Shown piece after piece: positions 43,714 to 52,079 of a stretch of DNA of 64,000 nt. The DNA is from Phycobacter sedimenti (GTDB lineage Bacteria; Pseudomonadota; Alphaproteobacteria; Rhodobacterales; Rhodobacteraceae). Positions within the stretch are counted from its first letter, which is position 1. Every line of letters starts with the position of its first letter. The stretch covers positions 62,001-126,000 of the forward strand of contig NZ_JBBVGR010000007.1 of assembly GCF_038148855.1 (NCBI RefSeq). Reading direction: 5' to 3'. Both the position numbers and the translations under genes were made by a program. A model generated the notes under the pieces. The model saw only the letters and a program-made list of their open reading frames with translations. It was not told where the DNA came from and did not search any database.

Positions 43714-46608
43714 TTACGCTGGCATGATTTTGCAGAGAGTACATTTCGTCTCCTGCATCTGGGTCACACTGTCATACCCATAGGTCTGCGCCGTGTTGGT
43801 GCTTTCGCCCAGCACATATGGATCAGCCCCATCCGGGTACTTGTGCCGCTGGTCCTCGCCCTGGAAATGACCGCCAAAGTGGAACGGCATGAAGGCAACG
43901 CCCTCGCCGACCCGTTCGGTGACCATGGCCATGACCTTGACCTTGCCGCCTTCCGGACCTTCGACCCAGCACTGTTCGCCATCCCGCACGCCAAGGTTAT
44001 TGGCATCGCGCGGGTTGATCTCGACGAACATGTCCTGCTGGAGTTCGGCCAGCCAGGGGTTCGAGCGGGTCTCGTCGCCGCCACCCTCGTATTCGACCAG
44101 TCGGCCGGAAGTGAGGATGATCGGGAACTCCTGCGAGACATCCTTCTTCTGGATCGAGGCGTACATCGTCGGCAGACGATAGAATTTGCGATCCTCGTAG
44201 GTCGGATAATCCGCAACCAGATCCCGGCGGTTGGTGTACAGCGGCTCGCGGTGCACCGGCACCGGGTCCGGGAAGGTCCACACGACCGCACGCGCCTTGG
44301 CATTGCCGAAGGGCGCACATTCGTGCTTGATCGCAACCCGCTGGATGCCGCCCGAAAGGTCGGTTTTCCAGTTGGTCTTGGGACCCGCCACCGCATCGAT
44401 TGCGGCACGCTCGTCATCGGTCAGGTCGCCATCCCAGCCCAGGTCCATCAGCATCTGCATGGTGAACTCAGGATAACCGTCCTGAATCTCGGACCCTGCA
44501 GAATAGACGCCCTCGGCCAGAAGGTTGTCACCGTCCCGCTCCACGCCGAAACGGGCACGGAAGGTGAGACCACCCTCGGAGACCGGCTTGGACATGTCGT
44601 AAAGGTTCGGCGTACCCGGATGGTTCATCTCGGGCGTGCCCCAGCACGGCCAGGGCATCCCGTAGTAGTCCCCATCGGCCGGACCACCGATCGCCTTGAG
44701 CGTGGTGCGGTCAAAGGTGTGCTGGTTGGCCATGTGCTTCTTGATGCGCTCCGGGCTTTGACCGGTGTAGCCGACCGTCCACATGCCGCGGTTGAACTCG
44801 CGGGTGATGCTTTCGATGTTGGGCGTTTCGGCATCTTCCATCTCGATGTTGCGGAAGAGACGATCGGCCCAGCCGAACTTGTTCGCGAACTTTGCGATGA
44901 TCACGTGATCAGGCAGGCTTTCGAACAGCGGATCGACCACCTTGTCGCGCCACTGGATCGAGCGGTTCGACGCAGTGACAGAACCACGGGTTTCGAACTG
45001 GGTACAGGCCGGCAGCAGGTAGACACCATCGGTGCGGTCATGCAGCACGGCGGAAACGGTGGGATACGGGTCGACCACGACCAGCATGTCCAGCTTTTCC
45101 ATCGCCGTCTTCATTTCCGTCATCCGGGTCTGCGAGTTGGGCGCATGGCCCCACAGAACCATGGCGCGAACATTGTTCGGCTGGTCCATGTTCTCCTTGT
45201 CTTCAAGGATACCGTCGATCCAGCGGCTGACCGGAATACCCGTCAGGTTCTGCAGGCTCTTGTCCTTGCCGTCCGCGCCTTTCAGCGTGTCGAACTGGCC
45301 CGCGAGCCATTCCGGATCTTCACCCCAGACGCGCGCCCAGTGACCCCATGCGCCTTTGGACAGGCCATAGTAGCCGGGCAGCGTGTGCGACAGAACGCCA
45401 AGGTCGGTTGCACCCTGCACGTTGTCGTGGCCGCGGAAGATGTTGGTGCCGCCGCCCTCGGTGCCCATGTTGCCCAGCGCCAGCTGCAGCACACAGTATG
45501 CACGGGTGTTGTTGTTACCATTGGTGTGCTGGGTGCCACCCATGCACCAGATCACGGTGCCGGGACGGTTGTTGGCCATGGTGCGGGCCACGCGGCGCAG
45601 CTGCTCGCCGGGGGTGCCGGTGACGCGCTCAACCTCTTCGGGGGTCCACTTGGCCACTTCCTCGCGGATCTGGTCCATGCCCCAGACACGGGTGCGGATG
45701 AACTCTTTGTCTTCCCAACCGTTTTCAAAGATGTGCCACAGGATGCCCCAGACCAGTGCAACGTCGGTGCCCGGACGGAAGCGCACATATTCGTCGGCAT
45801 GGGCCGCGGTGCGGGTGAAACGCGGATCGCAGACAATCAGCGGCGCGTTGTTCTGCTCCTTGGCTTTCAGGACGTGCAGAAGCGAGACGGGGTGCGCCTC
45901 GGCCGGGTTGCCGCCGATGATGAAGATCGCCTTGGAGTTATGGATGTCGTTGTAGCTGTTGGTCATGGCGCCGTAGCCCCATGTGTTCGCAACACCCGCA
46001 ACGGTGGTGGAGTGACAGATCCGCGCCTGGTGATCCACGTTGTTCGTGCCCCAGTAGGCGGCGAACTTGCGGAACAGGTAGGCCTGTTCGTTGTTGTGCT
46101 TGGCCGAGCCGAGCCAGTAGACGCTGTCAGGTCCGCTTTCTTCGCGGATCTGCATCATCCCGTCGCCGATCTCGTTGATCGCCTGATCCCAGGAGATGCG
46201 CTTCCACTCACCACCCTCTTTTTTCATCGGGTACTTGAGGCGGCGCTCACCATGGGCGTGCTCACGCACGGATGCACCCTTGGCGCAATGGGCGCCGAGG
46301 TTGAACGGGCTGTCCCAGCCGGGTTCCTGCCCGACCCAGACACCGTTCTGGACCTCTGCCACGACGGTACAGCCGACCGAGCAGTGGGTGCAGACCGATT
46401 TCACGGTTTCAACAGCGCCCGCTGCCGCGGTGGCCGCATTGGCCTGGGTCACCGACCCGCCGGTGGCGCTGATGGCAGCCAGGCCGCCGATGGCCAGGCC
46501 GGAGCCACGCAGAAACGCGCGGCGGTCGACGGATGTTTCGCCGACTTTGGACAGGATACTGGTCCGCTGGGGGCGTCTCGCAACCCCGTTGGTCTTTTTC
46601 CTAAGCAT
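43714..46608 (-). CDS. fdhA: Formate dehydrogenase alpha subunit, Mo/W-bisMGD, Tat-exported
   Basis: 964 residues from ATG 46608 (GGGAGG upstream). Twin-arginine signal DRRAFLRGSGLAIG at 28-41. The proximal 4Fe-4S cluster ligands are C73, C76, C80 and C108. The active-site residue is C198 (ARICHS), a cysteine rather than selenocysteine, followed by the formate-dehydrogenase histidine H199. Domains for bis-MGD binding run through the rest to a C-terminal CTLCKIMPA with two extra cysteines. It oxidises formate to CO2 in the periplasm. Whether it holds molybdenum or tungsten is not decidable, though a TupA-like gene nearby leans to tungsten. Confidence 0.95.
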   Translation of the reverse strand: MLRKKTNGVARRPQRTSILSKVGETSVDRRAFLRGSGLAIGGLAAISATGGSVTQANAATAAAGAVETVKSVCTHCSVGCTVVAEVQNGVWVGQEPGWDSPFNLGAHCAKGASVREHAHGERRLKYPMKKEGGEWKRISWDQAINEIGDGMMQIREESGPDSVYWLGSAKHNNEQAYLFRKFAAYWGTNNVDHQARICHSTTVAGVANTWGYGAMTNSYNDIHNSKAIFIIGGNPAEAHPVSLLHVLKAKEQNNAPLIVCDPRFTRTAAHADEYVRFRPGTDVALVWGILWHIFENGWEDKEFIRTRVWGMDQIREEVAKWTPEEVERVTGTPGEQLRRVARTMANNRPGTVIWCMGGTQHTNGNNNTRAYCVLQLALGNMGTEGGGTNIFRGHDNVQGATDLGVLSHTLPGYYGLSKGAWGHWARVWGEDPEWLAGQFDTLKGADGKDKSLQNLTGIPVSRWIDGILEDKENMDQPNNVRAMVLWGHAPNSQTRMTEMKTAMEKLDMLVVVDPYPTVSAVLHDRTDGVYLLPACTQFETRGSVTASNRSIQWRDKVVDPLFESLPDHVIIAKFANKFGWADRLFRNIEMEDAETPNIESITREFNRGMWTVGYTGQSPERIKKHMANQHTFDRTTLKAIGGPADGDYYGMPWPCWGTPEMNHPGTPNLYDMSKPVSEGGLTFRARFGVERDGDNLLAEGVYSAGSEIQDGYPEFTMQMLMDLGWDGDLTDDERAAIDAVAGPKTNWKTDLSGGIQRVAIKHECAPFGNAKARAVVWTFPDPVPVHREPLYTNRRDLVADYPTYEDRKFYRLPTMYASIQKKDVSQEFPIILTSGRLVEYEGGGDETRSNPWLAELQQDMFVEINPRDANNLGVRDGEQCWVEGPEGGKVKVMAMVTERVGEGVAFMPFHFGGHFQGEDQRHKYPDGADPYVLGESTNTAQTYGYDSVTQMQETKCTLCKIMPA

Positions 46609-46725
46609 TTAGAACCTCCCTTGCTTGCCCCCTCCCCGGGAGCGCGCTGGGTTGACGAAAAAACTTCAGGCGGTCGGGCGTCACGCAACCAGTTGCCTTC
46701 GGTCATTTGGGTAGCATGCGGTGCG

Positions 46726-46917
46726 TTAGAACCGGACACTTTCGTAATAGGCGCGGGTATGCGCGGTATCCTGCATCGTCTCCTTTGCAAGATCGGGTTC
46801 TGCGGCCTCCACCGCGCCCCCGGTCGTCGCAACAGCCACTGCCGCGAGCGGCGCCGTGGTTGCGGCGATCTTCAGAAAGTCACGGCGGCTGGATGCTGCC
46901 TCTGCTTTCTTGGTCAT
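46726..46917 (-). CDS. Short Tat-signal protein of formate dehydrogenase loci
   Basis: 63 residues from ATG 46917 with AAGGAGGAG upstream; an ATG at 46980 overlapping the torD stop is possible but the ribosome site supports the shorter form. Tat motif SSRRDFLKIAA, an alanine-rich core, then AEPDLAKETMQDTAHTRAYY and ending ESVRF, as in the formate-dehydrogenase-region Tat-target family. These small proteins precede fdhA in many loci; a role in FdhA export or as a tiny subunit is suspected, not shown. Confidence 0.85.
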   Translation of the reverse strand: MTKKAEAASSRRDFLKIAATTAPLAAVAVATTGGAVEAAEPDLAKETMQDTAHTRAYYESVRF

Positions 46918-46976
46918 GTGAGTCTCTCCTCCTTGGTGGTCGCTCACGTTTTCGGGGCAGGCAGTGCCGCCCCGGT

Positions 46977-47600
46977 TCATGCGGATTTCTCCGCGCTCAT
47001 CCGGAAGGCTTCGGCCTCGATCTCCATGAACACCCGGCCGACAGCGCCGACCGAGGCATAAAGAACCGAGTTCTTGGCCTTCTCGAGATCCGAAAAGAAG
47101 TGACCGGCCCAGGGGCCGATGTGGGTGTTGAAGAATGTCTTCTGGTCCGCAAGGGAGGCCGGCGCGCCAAAGCGGCCCGCGATCAGTGCCCCCATCATCT
47201 CCATCAGAGAGGCGATGTTGTCCTCGGGCTCATAGACATTGGCCGCACGGGTCATGCCGCGTGCTGCCATGTCCCGGCGCAGCTGTGCCAGCGGCTTTTC
47301 GTTCAGGAACCCGGTCAGATAATAACTGGCATAGGGTAGCAGCTCACCGCGCCCCAGGCCGATGAACAGCTTGTTGAACTCACGCTCTACTGCGGCAGGT
47401 TTGGAGAGTTTGGCAATCTTGGCCAGCGCGTTGATCGCCACGCCAAGATCGGTGTCATCCCCCTCAAGGCCCGCAGTCTGCCCCAGCAGAAACCCATCCG
47501 GCGGCGCGGCCAGGATCAGCCCCAGAAAATTGTAGAGATCCGCGCGCAGGCGGTCCTCTTCGCTTACCAGCGGCGCTGAAGTGTCAGCGGTGGCTGTCAT
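46977..47600 (-). CDS. TorD/DmsD-type molybdoenzyme chaperone
   Basis: 207 residues from ATG 47600, which has AAGGAG six bases upstream; an ATG at 47618 overlapping the DUF3306 stop would add six residues. All-helical TorD family: RADLYNFLGLILAAPP, then NKLFIGLGRGELLPYASYY with the usual loop, and EPEDNIASLMEMMGALI. It would bind the Tat signal of FdhA and hold it until the cofactor is inserted. Directly upstream of the Tat peptide and fdhA. Confidence 0.88.
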   Translation of the reverse strand: MTATADTSAPLVSEEDRLRADLYNFLGLILAAPPDGFLLGQTAGLEGDDTDLGVAINALAKIAKLSKPAAVEREFNKLFIGLGRGELLPYASYYLTGFLNEKPLAQLRRDMAARGMTRAANVYEPEDNIASLMEMMGALIAGRFGAPASLADQKTFFNTHIGPWAGHFFSDLEKAKNSVLYASVGAVGRVFMEIEAEAFRMSAEKSA

Positions 47601-47614
47601 GATGTGCTCCTTGT

Positions 47615-48307
47615 TCATGCGCTCTCCCGCGCCTCTGGCCGATCCTGATCAAAGGAAAACCGCATCCGGCGCGGCAGGATGTCCGCAGGGTCAGTATCAC
47701 CGGCTTCGGCCAACCTGTCACCCCCTCCGGTTGTAACAGTTTCAACGGCGGCAGAGTGATCCGGTGCCGCGTCCAGAGTGGCCTCGGCCTGCGCCTCCGC
47801 TTCATCTGAAACAGGTTCAGCCTCCTGCGCATCATCGGGCGCAAGCGCGACATCCGGCTCCGCGTCATGGGGTGCAGCCCCCCCCTGCGCGGCCTTTTCC
47901 TTCTCAGCCGCCTGACGGGCGAGCTCCTCGACATGTTTGGTCATGCCCTTGCCCACCTGATAGGCGGTCTGCATGCCTTCGACGACCATGGCGCTGTCGG
48001 TGAAATCCTCGCCGTAATCCACCAGACCGTCCACATTCGCCAGAACCGGGTTGAGCCGCCACAGGCGACGCAGCGCACGCGTGCGGATGCGGGCAGGCAC
48101 TACGTCGCGCAGGAAGACCTTGAAATCGTCGCCTGCTTCCAGCGTGTCGGGATCCGGCAACTCCAGCTCGGCCAGGATCTCTTCGTCGCTTTTTTCTTCC
48201 AGAGCCTGTTCGCGCAGCGCCGCTTCTGCGGCCGCTTCGGCGCGTTTTTCCGCCTCGGCCTCGGCCTCCACGGCGGCCTTGCGGCGGGCCCAGAAATCGC
48301 GGGTCAT
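47615..48307 (-). CDS. DUF3306 protein, formate dehydrogenase accessory
   Basis: 230 residues. The family core is FWARRKAAVEAE at the start and FLRDVVPARIRTRALRRLW with LRRLWRLNPVLANVDGLVDY in the middle; both ends are charged and low-complexity, rich in A and E, so largely disordered. DUF3306 is almost confined to fdh loci beside DUF3305 and TorD. The function is unknown; a cytoplasmic assembly role is inferred. ATGA overlap with DUF3305. Confidence 0.88.
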   Translation of the reverse strand: MTRDFWARRKAAVEAEAEAEKRAEAAAEAALREQALEEKSDEEILAELELPDPDTLEAGDDFKVFLRDVVPARIRTRALRRLWRLNPVLANVDGLVDYGEDFTDSAMVVEGMQTAYQVGKGMTKHVEELARQAAEKEKAAQGGAAPHDAEPDVALAPDDAQEAEPVSDEAEAQAEATLDAAPDHSAAVETVTTGGGDRLAEAGDTDPADILPRRMRFSFDQDRPEARESA

Positions 48308-48843
48308 TGCAGGCGCCCCTTCTTGACCAGGGCGGGCGAGCGGTAGACGTCGGTCATCTGCGAAATGCGCGGATCACCGATTCCGTCCTCAGTCTCACCC
48401 ACCGTGCGCTTGTCGCGGCGGCGTTTCTTGAATTCCTCTTCCTTGAAATGCGCGAGCGTGAACTCCCGCACCCAGGCCACCAGCCCCGAAGGCATCGGCA
48501 CCCGCTCCACAAGGTCCTCGCCGTTGTCGGCATAGTCCTGCGCTTCGAAGGGGGAGGCCGTCACCAGTGTCACCTCAAGCGGGCGCACCGCATCGTCGCT
48601 GTCGCGCATGATCACGTAGACGCAGGGCGGCTCTGCGGTCAGGCCCTGCATATAGGCCTCTGCCTCGGCGCGGTGCAGTTCAAGCGGAAGGGTCGCGGCG
48701 TGAAATTCGCTGGCCCCCTCTTCCTCCCGCAGCAACTGCCAGTCAGCGGGGGCAGCGGCGGGCAACACGGCAGAGACCTTCCACGACCATTTCGCCCACC
48801 GGGTCACCCCTGGGGTACGGCGAATGACGATGCCCAGCGGCAT
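48304..48843 (-). CDS. DUF3305 protein, formate dehydrogenase accessory
   Basis: 179 residues from ATG 48843 (MPLGIVIRRTPG). Family features: TRWAKWSWKVSAVLP, the tryptophan-rich opening, LELHRAEAEAYMQGL, PCVYVIMRD and the HFKEEEFKKRRRDKR tail. A GTG at 48873 with AGGA 11 bases upstream is an alternative start. First gene of the long fdh transcript that seems to run to the NtrC-like regulator. The function is unknown, but the family is found with FDH. Confidence 0.85.
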   Translation of the reverse strand: MPLGIVIRRTPGVTRWAKWSWKVSAVLPAAAPADWQLLREEEGASEFHAATLPLELHRAEAEAYMQGLTAEPPCVYVIMRDSDDAVRPLEVTLVTASPFEAQDYADNGEDLVERVPMPSGLVAWVREFTLAHFKEEEFKKRRRDKRTVGETEDGIGDPRISQMTDVYRSPALVKKGRLQ

Positions 48844-48967
48844 GACGTCGGTTTTGTCCAAAGTCTGGCTCACGGTCGGCTTGATCCTGGCTCTCGCTGC
48901 GTCACCCAAACCTGCAGCAGATACACGTCCTCGTGAAAGCCCGCTGTTGCATGCCACGGCATATTTC

Positions 48968-49041
48968 GACAAAGCCGGACAAATTGGACCATCACACAGG
49001 CCCCGCAATGCCGCCTTGGTCGATTTGTCTATGTCGACAAA
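48968..49041. promoter_or_regulatory. GACAAA repeats in the fdh divergent promoter region
   Basis: TTTGTC-N6-GACAAA (49024-49041) is an inverted repeat; two more GACAAA copies, ten bases apart, lie at 48968-48973 and 48978-48983. The set sits 125-200 bases before the DUF3305 start and 180-250 before the ferredoxin-type gene. It could bind the regulator encoded at the end of the operon. Confidence 0.4.
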
Positions 49042-49116
49042 AATAATCAGAATACCGATGTACACCAAAAGTCGCGAATCACCCTTCTGGTTTCGCGCCG
49101 CTCATGGGCCCGCTGC

Positions 49117-49140
49117 GCGGTGTTAACCGGTTTACGCCGC
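49117..49140. promoter_or_regulatory. Imperfect 24-base palindrome upstream of the poly-ferredoxin gene
   Basis: GCGGTGTTAACC / GGTTTACGCCGC: ten of twelve pairs match about a central AACCGGTT. It lies 79 bases before ATG 49219, in the same divergent region as the GACAAA repeats. A dimeric regulator site is likely; which one is unknown. Confidence 0.4.
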
Positions 49141-49218
49141 TTTCGAATCATGCCTAATCTGTGGTCCGAGCGGCGGAAATCTGCTCATCACGCCAGCCCT
49201 GATGCAAGCGAGGAAACG

Positions 49219-51165
49219 ATGGCCAAGCAGTTGATTTTATGCGATTGTTCCGGATCACAAGAGATCGATTCAGAGGGGCTTTCGCGCACCACCGGCCTGC
49301 CCTGCTCGAAGGTGCATTCGACACTATGCACCCGGCAGACCGACAGCGCTGCCGCCGCGATCGCGGCCGGGGACGCTGTGATTTGTTGTACCCAGGAACA
49401 GCGCCTGTTCGAGGAGATTGCAGAGGAGATCGGCGCCCCGGCTCCGGCCTTCCTCGACCTGCGGGACCGGGCCGGCTGGACCGCAGATGCGGGTGATCTG
49501 CTACCCAAAATGTCCGCGCTGGTGGCCGAGGCTGCAGTGGACCGAGCTGCGGCAAAGACGGTCGATGTGGTCTCAGAAGGTCTGTGCCTCATCGTGGGTG
49601 CGAGCGAAGCGGCCCTGCCCGCGGCCGAACGGCTCAAATCCACGCTTGGGGTCACGGTGCTGCTGACCGATGCGGCCGAGACGCCAATGACCCGAGATTT
49701 TGACGTGGTTCGGGGGCGGCTTCGGCAGGCCTCAGGCGCCTTGGGGCAGTTCCACGTCACCATCGATGCCCTTCAGCAGCTCGACATTACGGGTCGCGCG
49801 TGGAGTTGGAGCGAACCGCGCGACGGCGGGCGCTCCGAATGCGATATCATCCTTGATCTGACCGGCGGCACTCCGCTGTTCCCTGCCCATGAAAAACGCG
49901 AGGGCTACCTGCGCGCCGACCCGAAAGGCGTGCAGGCCGTGGCGGATGCGGTGCTGGAAGCCAGCCAGCTTGTCGGCACCTTCGAAAAGCCTCTTTACGT
50001 GCGCACGGAACCCCTCCTTTGCGCCCATTCCCGCGCCAGCAAGACCGGTTGCACCAACTGCCTCGATGTCTGCCCCACCGGCGCCATCACATCGAACGGT
50101 GATCACGTCAGCATCGATCCGATGGTCTGCGCCGGATGCGGGGCCTGCGCCTCGCTGTGTCCGTCAGGGTCGATCACCTATGACGCACCGCCCACCGACA
50201 GCCTGATGCGGCGCATCCAGACCCTCGCCAAGGCCTATCTGGACGCGGGCGGCCACGCACCGCGCCTCCTGGTGGTGAACGCCCACGGCGCCGAGATGAT
50301 CCGCCTTGCCGCCCGTTTTGGCCGCGGCTTGCCTGCGGACGTTCTGCCGCTCGAGGTGGAGGCACTGAACACCTTCGGCCACGCCGAGATCCTGGCGGCT
50401 CTGGCTGCCGGCTTTGCCCATGTTTCCATCGTGCTGTCGCCCAAGGTGGACCGCGACGTGCAGGAGAGGGAATTGGAACTGGCCTGTGCCATCGCGGGCG
50501 ACAAGGCAGCAATCCTCGACCTCGCCAACCCGGATGCGCTGAGCGATGCTCTGTTTGACGCGGCGGCCCCCGCCCCGATTGCCGAACCGATGCGCCCCAT
50601 GGGCACCCGCCGCCAGATCACCCGGCAGGCCGCCCGCGCACTGGCGCCCGAGGCCGAGATGCTGCCGCTTCCGGAAAACGCCCCCTACGGCGCGGTGCTG
50701 GTGGATACGGACAGCTGCACCCTGTGCCTGTCCTGCGTCTCGCTCTGCCCCTCGGGGGCGCTGGGGGACAACCCGGATCTGCCGCAGCTGCGTTTTCAGG
50801 AGGACGCCTGCCTGCAATGCGGCCTGTGTGCCAACGTCTGCCCCGAGCAGGCGATCTCTTACGAGCCGCGCCTGAACCTGCAGCCCGAAGCCCTGTCACA
50901 GGTGGTGATCCACGAGGAAGAACCCTTTGCCTGCGTCGAATGCGGCAGCCTGTTCGGGGTGAAGTCCACCATCGAGAAGATCACCGAAAAGCTGGCCGGA
51001 AAGCACTCGATGTTCGGCACGTCCGATGCCGCACGGATGATCCAGATGTGCGACGATTGCCGGGTGAACGCGCAGTTCCATCAGGAAAACAACCCGTTTG
51101 CGGGCAAGGACCGCCCCGCCGTGCGCACCACTGCCGACTACCTCAGCAAGCGCCGCGATCACTGA
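49219..51165 (+). CDS. Poly-ferredoxin-type 4Fe-4S protein of the fdh locus
   Basis: 648 residues from ATG 49219 (GAGGAAAC before it). Two di-cluster ferredoxin modules: CTNCLDVCPTG with CAGCGACASLCPSG (about 270-330), and CTLCLSCVSLCPSG with CLQCGLCANVCPEQ (about 500-560). Near the end CVECGSLFG and MCDDC form a possible zinc or extra cluster site. The N-terminal part has HdrA-like LCDCSGSQEID and CTQEQRLFEE. Cytoplasmic. It may shuttle electrons or Fe-S units for FDH maturation; the same gene regularly neighbours DUF3305/3306 genes. Divergent from the fdh operon. Confidence 0.85.
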   Translation: MAKQLILCDCSGSQEIDSEGLSRTTGLPCSKVHSTLCTRQTDSAAAAIAAGDAVICCTQEQRLFEEIAEEIGAPAPAFLDLRDRAGWTADAGDLLPKMSALVAEAAVDRAAAKTVDVVSEGLCLIVGASEAALPAAERLKSTLGVTVLLTDAAETPMTRDFDVVRGRLRQASGALGQFHVTIDALQQLDITGRAWSWSEPRDGGRSECDIILDLTGGTPLFPAHEKREGYLRADPKGVQAVADAVLEASQLVGTFEKPLYVRTEPLLCAHSRASKTGCTNCLDVCPTGAITSNGDHVSIDPMVCAGCGACASLCPSGSITYDAPPTDSLMRRIQTLAKAYLDAGGHAPRLLVVNAHGAEMIRLAARFGRGLPADVLPLEVEALNTFGHAEILAALAAGFAHVSIVLSPKVDRDVQERELELACAIAGDKAAILDLANPDALSDALFDAAAPAPIAEPMRPMGTRRQITRQAARALAPEAEMLPLPENAPYGAVLVDTDSCTLCLSCVSLCPSGALGDNPDLPQLRFQEDACLQCGLCANVCPEQAISYEPRLNLQPEALSQVVIHEEEPFACVECGSLFGVKSTIEKITEKLAGKHSMFGTSDAARMIQMCDDCRVNAQFHQENNPFAGKDRPAVRTTADYLSKRRDH

Positions 51166-51995
51166 TGCTGCAAGGGCGCACCCAGATCCGCCGGCTCAAG
51201 GCTGGACACATAGGCGAGGATCGCCTCCAGATCATCGAGCGTCATGGCGACGGGCACGATGGGCGATGGGCGATCCTCGGGGAAGGGTTCGGTCACATCG
51301 GCAACCTGGGTAAAGGCGGGATGCGGGTTCAGCGCGTAAAAAGCCTGGAACCGGTAGTCCCAGTCCGGCAGCGTGCGCAGCACGAAGAACGACGGAGTCG
51401 AGCCGATGTCATTCAGGTGCATGTCATCGGCGACCGCATGACAGCGACCGCACATGCTGCGCGACAGGCTTTGGCCCAGTTCGGCATCGCCTTCAAAAGA
51501 GACCTCCTCGACGACCGCAGCCCGGACTTCCGGCAGGGTGAACATCTGCACGCCTCCCGGCGCATAAGCGGTGATGGTGCGCGCCCCGATCTCGGAGCTC
51601 AGCCAGTCGACAAAGCGTCGGGTGCCGGGGTGCTCACCGTCCAATACGGTGATGTGCCAAAGGCTCTCTGCCTCTTGAAACACCGGCTTGGCGCCTGCCC
51701 CCCCATCCGTGCCGAGCGCGGCCTCGGCCGCTTCGCCAGGCGCGACCAGCTGAACCCGCACCTGCGACTTCAGCGAAAACCGCGGCAGCAGGTGTTTCAG
51801 GAACCCTGTTTCGACCAGACTCTCTGGCACGGCCATACGGATCAGCCGATCCTCGGCGCGCAACGGCGAAGCAGCCAGCAGCGCAGCGAGCATGAAAGCC
51901 CCAGCCAGGGCAACACAGCGGCCTGGCACGGGGCTGATCCGATTGACCGCTGCACACAGCCAGCGGATCGGATAGAGAAAAATCAAACGGGCCAT
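51159..51995 (-). CDS. Shrunken TupA-like binding domain fused to cytochrome c
   Basis: 278 residues with a signal sequence (core about 27-46, cleavage near LRA-ED). Residues 49-90 match the start of tungstate-binding TupA proteins (GFLKHLLPRFSLKSQVRVQL), and 107-153 match their end (TRRFVDWLSSEIGARTITAY, then QMF), but the roughly 120 residues normally between them are missing. A mono-heme cytochrome follows with C182-G-R-C185-H186 and a closing helix LDDLEAILAYVSSLEP. It may sense or bind oxyanion or act as electron carrier. Its stop overlaps the poly-ferredoxin stop by seven bases. Confidence 0.78.
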   Translation of the reverse strand: MARLIFLYPIRWLCAAVNRISPVPGRCVALAGAFMLAALLAASPLRAEDRLIRMAVPESLVETGFLKHLLPRFSLKSQVRVQLVAPGEAAEAALGTDGGAGAKPVFQEAESLWHITVLDGEHPGTRRFVDWLSSEIGARTITAYAPGGVQMFTLPEVRAAVVEEVSFEGDAELGQSLSRSMCGRCHAVADDMHLNDIGSTPSFFVLRTLPDWDYRFQAFYALNPHPAFTQVADVTEPFPEDRPSPIVPVAMTLDDLEAILAYVSSLEPADLGAPLQHQ

Positions 51996-52079
51996 TCGAA
52001 ATGCTAGGAAGCAACCTACATCTCAGTCAAGTGTTCCGTCCGAATACGACAAATGACCATACCAAAGGAGAAGACCGGC

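Noticed and set aside
43015..47061. 1348-codon open frame on the plus strand across fdhA, fdhB and fdhC
   Set aside because: It is antisense to well-conserved fdh genes and its translation is a His/Arg/Gly-rich product of GC-biased codons read backwards; no family signature.
52048..52053. Another GACAAA motif near the mrp start
   Set aside because: A single six-base match is expected by chance many times in 64 kb and here has no partner repeat.
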